Assembly: GCA_052387695.1 (NCBI GenBank)
Contig: JBQTIX010000115.1
Span: 1 to 26,095, forward strand
Direction: 5' to 3'
DNA from: Panacagrimonas sp052387695
GTDB taxonomy: Bacteria; Pseudomonadota; Gammaproteobacteria; Nevskiales; Nevskiaceae
DNA: 26,095 nucleotides
The notes under the pieces were generated by a model. That model saw only the letters and a list, made by a program, of their open reading frames with translations. It ran no database searches and was not told the DNA's origin. This document shows positions 23,544-26,095 of the stretch, in pieces (position 1 is the first letter of the stretch; the number at the start of each line of letters is the position of its first letter). The translations under genes were made by a program, and so were the position numbers.

Positions 23544-24694
23544 GCGAGCGTCTCCTCGCCAGGCCGCAGCAGCACCGGCCGTGCGTCGAGGGTGCGGCAG
23601 AGCGCGGTGACGAGTGCATCGCGCGGCGTTTCGTGGACCACCCAGACGCCGGTGTAATCAGCGCGCCGGTAGTTGTAGAGGAAGTTGGGAATGCCCTCGC
23701 CGTAAGGATCGGGCACGCGCGTGGCGCAGGCGATGTCCTGGCCGACCAGGATCGGCGAGCGCGTGGTCGATTGCACGAATGCCTCGACGCCCCGTTGTTC
23801 CAGCGCGCGGGCAACCACAAACGCGCCGTGCATGAACTCACCCGTGCCCACGACCAGGCACGTGCGGCCGGATTCGCGGGCCAGCTTTTCGGCCAGCGCG
23901 GGCGGAAAACCCGGCGTACGCTCCAGCCCGAGCCGGGCCGAGTAGCCGGAGATGTGTCCGCGCCGGCAGGGCGCCGATCCCATGGCCGACTCGACCGGCG
24001 GTGCCGAAAACGCAGGGTTGCGCTCGAACTCGAACTCCCCCGACAGCAGGCTCGCAGCCTCGCAGGACTCGATGCCTGGCACGGCTGCAACCGCCGCACG
24101 CGCCTGTCCCGCGCTGAAATCGGTGAGACACAGCAACTGCACCCGGCGCAGCAGCGGGCAGGAGGGGCGCAGCGCGGCGATCAGCGCCGCGAGTGTTCGG
24201 CCGGTGCTGATCTCGTCATCGATCAGCACCGCGAGCGTGGTCCGCCGCAAACGGTCGCGAAGGGCTGCGCGATCCGGTGCATGCAGGCGAATGTCCGAGG
24301 CGTGGCTGTGCGCCTCCTCGAAGCGGAACGTCTCCGCGCCCTCCAACGTGTAGCGTGTCGTTTGCAGATACATCCCGGCCTCGTGCCGTTCGCGCCAGGC
24401 GTCGAACACGCCGTGGCCCAGGCCGGTCGCGGTCTCGCACATGCCGATGAAGATCACCTCGTCGCTCGCGGACGCAGTGACCTTCGCAGCCAGGGCCTCA
24501 TGGGTCTGCCGCATCGCGGACGGACGCGCGGGCCAATGTTTGCCCAGCAGCTTGCTGACGAACAGGAAGCCGCGACGCGGGTTGTTGCGTGCGGCAAATC
24601 CGCACAGCCGGTCCAAGGACCACCCGGAAGGTTCGGCGGAAGGATCGAGCCGCAGCAGGAGCCGGCCGGTCGCGATGTCGACGCTGACGGTCAT
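23540..24694 (-). CDS. Phosphoribosyltransferase with C-terminal TRSP domain
   Basis: The 384-residue protein has FAARNNPRRGFLFVSKLLGKH (first part FAARNNPRRGFL, residues 33-44), typical of this PRTase group, IFIGMCETATGLG (81-93) and the PRPP loop VLIDDEISTGRT (156-167). The C-terminal third is the TRSP domain, including GTGEFMHGAF, VQSTTRSPI (source of the name) and PDPYGEGIPNFLYNY. It is predicted to transfer a phosphoribosyl group in synthesis of a nucleoside-like metabolite. I chose the ATG at 24694; the longer frame extends into a palindromic repeat. The ATG overlaps the stop of a possible 15-codon leader. A GGAGGAG site lies 25 bases upstream, too far for this ATG, so the start is slightly uncertain. 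Confidence 0.9.
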   Translation of the reverse strand: MTVSVDIATGRLLLRLDPSAEPSGWSLDRLCGFAARNNPRRGFLFVSKLLGKHWPARPSAMRQTHEALAAKVTASASDEVIFIGMCETATGLGHGVFDAWRERHEAGMYLQTTRYTLEGAETFRFEEAHSHASDIRLHAPDRAALRDRLRRTTLAVLIDDEISTGRTLAALIAALRPSCPLLRRVQLLCLTDFSAGQARAAVAAVPGIESCEAASLLSGEFEFERNPAFSAPPVESAMGSAPCRRGHISGYSARLGLERTPGFPPALAEKLARESGRTCLVVGTGEFMHGAFVVARALEQRGVEAFVQSTTRSPILVGQDIACATRVPDPYGEGIPNFLYNYRRADYTGVWVVHETPRDALVTALCRTLDARPVLLRPGEETLA

Positions 24695-24738
24695 GCGCGC
24701 AAGGCGCCGTCCTGAAAAATGAATCTCCTCCGGCGCAT
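24691..24738 (-). CDS. Possible 15-residue leader peptide (MRRRRF...)
   Basis: A small frame, MRRRRFIFQDGALRA, starts at 24738 after AGAGGG and ends with a TGA that overlaps the PRTase start (ATGA, 24691-24694). Four consecutive arginine codons follow the start. It could couple translation into the PRTase or act as an attenuating leader; equally it may be chance. No homology evidence is available. Confidence 0.3.
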   Translation of the reverse strand: MRRRRFIFQDGALRA

Positions 24739-24771
24739 GACCGCCCTCTCCCCACCACCGGCTGCCGCCGG

Positions 24772-24856
24772 CGATGGGTTTACGCGGGAGTGCCATTGAG
24801 GCACTCCCGCGCTGGGACCCATCGCCCCCCTCTCCCGTAAAAGCGCGGGAGAGGGG
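24772..24856. repeat. Nested palindromic element, copy 2 (GGGAGTGCC family)
   Basis: Outer stem 24772-24778 with 24818-24824, perfect 12-bp inner stem 24783-24794 with 24800-24811 around ATTGA, then a second 11-bp hairpin 24827-24837 with 24846-24856 (CCCCTCTCCCG). It matches the cluster at 1584-1753 but with base-pair-preserving changes. It sits between the ATP-grasp and PRTase genes and could modulate expression within the operon. Confidence 0.88.
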
Positions 24857-24890
24857 AGTCGGCCTCGCTTCGCTAGATTCACGTCAGGAC

Positions 24891-25910
24891 TCACGAGGTC
24901 CGCGGGTGCGGCAGGATCACGGCCAGCGGCATTTCGGCCACGCGGATGCCCAGGCGCGGCGCGGGCACGGCGGGCCGCTCGCCAAACAGGCAGGCGCGGT
25001 ACGCGATGTCGGGCAGATTGAGGCCGGACAGGCAGCTCATGCCGATGCCGCCCGAGGCGCGCGGGTTGATTTCCAGCAGGCAGGCGCGGCCGTCGGCGTC
25101 TTCCTTGAACTGGATGTTGATCAGCCCGGACAGCGCGAAGCGCTCGACCAGCGCGCGTGCCGAGGTCTCGATTTCAGGGTGCTCCACCAGCAACTGCCCG
25201 GCGCCCAGCAGCGGCTTGCGGCGGATGACCAGGGCCAGGACCTGGCCCTGGTCGCAGGCCATGTCGGCGCTGTACTCGTGGCCGGGCAGATGCTGCATGA
25301 CCATCTGCGGCTTCTCGACCCGCACGACGCCGTAGCGGCCGCGCCATTGTTCGAGACTCAGCTCGTCGCGCGCCAGTTCGCGCTGCGCCGCGACCGCGCT
25401 GCTCGCGAGGCGGTGATAGCCCAGCCCATAGACCGACACGGTGGGCTTGATACAGGCGTTGTGCGTCTGCTCGATGCGGGTCACGGCCTCGTCGAGCTGT
25501 GCGTCCTCGGTGACCAGTTCCCAGGTCGGCCGGCGTACGTCGGCCGGCGCCTGTTCGTAAACCCATTGCTTGCGATGCAACTGCGGCAGCACCTCGGCCG
25601 TCGCGGCCTTGAACACCCGCACACCGCGCTCGGCGAAGCGCGGCGCGGCGGCGACGATTGCCGAGGCCTCGTGGCCGGGCACGATCACGTCGATCTTCTC
25701 GGCGACCGCCTTTTCCAGAATCCAGTCGACGTAGGCCTCGATCGGCAGTCCCGCCGGCTCGGTAAAGGCGATGTCTGCCGTCGCGTAGCCCACGAAATCC
25801 GCATGCCGGTGCGAGATCGCAATGTCGATCGGCAAGGGCTGACCGTTCTCGCGCAACAGGCGCGCAACCCGCGCGACGACGGAAAAATGCCGGTTGAACC
25901 AGACGCGCAT
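24891..25910 (-). CDS. ATP-grasp ligase of the metabolite operon
   Basis: The 339-residue protein has an N-terminal pre-ATP-grasp region, a central nucleotide-binding region with YGVVRVEKPQMVMQHLPGHEYSADMACDQ, and the metal-binding motif LLEINPRASGG with E280 and N282. ATP-grasp enzymes form amide or ester-type bonds through an acyl-phosphate. In this operon type it is predicted to ligate a carboxylate to the nucleoside-like product. I chose the ATG at 25910 (MRVWFNRHFSVVARV); the longer frame begins at a GTG and adds an unlikely basic extension. GAAGG about nine bases upstream can serve as ribosome site. It is the first gene of the five, separated from the next by a 196-base gap with a palindromic element. 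Confidence 0.9.
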   Translation of the reverse strand: MRVWFNRHFSVVARVARLLRENGQPLPIDIAISHRHADFVGYATADIAFTEPAGLPIEAYVDWILEKAVAEKIDVIVPGHEASAIVAAAPRFAERGVRVFKAATAEVLPQLHRKQWVYEQAPADVRRPTWELVTEDAQLDEAVTRIEQTHNACIKPTVSVYGLGYHRLASSAVAAQRELARDELSLEQWRGRYGVVRVEKPQMVMQHLPGHEYSADMACDQGQVLALVIRRKPLLGAGQLLVEHPEIETSARALVERFALSGLINIQFKEDADGRACLLEINPRASGGIGMSCLSGLNLPDIAYRACLFGERPAVPAPRLGIRVAEMPLAVILPHPRTS

Positions 25911-26001
25911 GCGGTGACGCCTTCGATGAGGTGGGGGTGATTTGTCACAGGCCGACGCGTCGTCCGTCGAACGAATCGGATTCGCCACGATGGGGCGGCA
26001 A

Positions 26002-26072
26002 GGTGGATGCGCGTAGCGTATCCCCCCAACCCCGCGCCGACGTGGAGGGTGGATAAGCGAAGCGCATCCACC
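26002..26072. repeat. REP hairpin, degenerate third copy
   Basis: It carries GGTGGATGCGCGTAGCGTATCC at its left and AGGGTGGATAAGCGAAGCGCATCCACC at its right (each given here only as landmarks: GGTGGATGCG at 26002 and GCGCATCCACC ending at 26072). It is the same family as the REPs at 18569 and 20710 but with mismatches in the left arm and no 49-base extension. Confidence 0.85.
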
Positions 26073-26095
26073 CAGGGTGCTCGCCGCCCCTCCGC

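Noticed and set aside
1..26095. tRNA, rRNA, insertion-sequence transposase or prophage genes
   Set aside because: None were recognised by motif or structure on either strand.

Overview
The window is GC-rich DNA from a Gram-negative proteobacterium. The codon choice, the kdpFABCDE layout, the abundant REP-type palindromes and the secreted CSLREA/choice-of-anchor style protein suggest a gammaproteobacterium, possibly of the Lysobacterales (Xanthomonadales). That placement is inference; there is no rRNA or marker gene here to confirm it.

Left end (1-1787, + strand): the truncated C-terminal end of an RHS-repeat protein, a scarred noncoding stretch with hairpins and a 9-bp tandem repeat, the last ~49 codons of an acyl-CoA synthetase whose stop overlaps the start of a NUDIX hydrolase (TAATG), and a cluster of palindromes. 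Next (1788-5760, - strand) come a Baeyer-Villiger-type flavin monooxygenase, a secreted HExxH metallopeptidase-like protein and an unrecognised helical protein. From 14361 down to 6319 (- strand) lies a complete kdpF-A-B-C-D-E cluster: a high-affinity K+-importing P-type ATPase with its sensor kinase and response regulator. Its kdpA-kdpB junction is invaded by a palindromic repeat. Divergent from kdpF is a small MAPEG membrane protein, followed by a 1122-residue transglutaminase-like/DUF2126 protein (+ strand).

From 18924 to 20529 (+ strand) a secreted beta-helix protein with thrombospondin-3-like and RTX-like C-terminal repeats starts with a tract of 13 C residues. That tract puts its strong start site out of frame with the signal peptide, so this is a candidate phase-variable gene. 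It lies between two ~115-bp direct repeats, one of which contains the 3' end of the next gene.

The right end (25910 down to 20804, - strand) is a tight five-gene operon: ATP-grasp ligase, PRTase with TRSP domain, HAD phosphatase, StiP-type PRTase with PELOTA domain, and CitE-like HpcH/HpaI lyase. This is the biosynthetic module predicted by comparative genomics to make a nucleoside-like metabolite in Ter (tellurite/stress) systems, but no ter gene is visible here.

The other striking layer is noncoding. At least three families of dispersed palindromes occur. Two of them show compensatory base-pair changes between copies, which is direct evidence that a folded structure is maintained.
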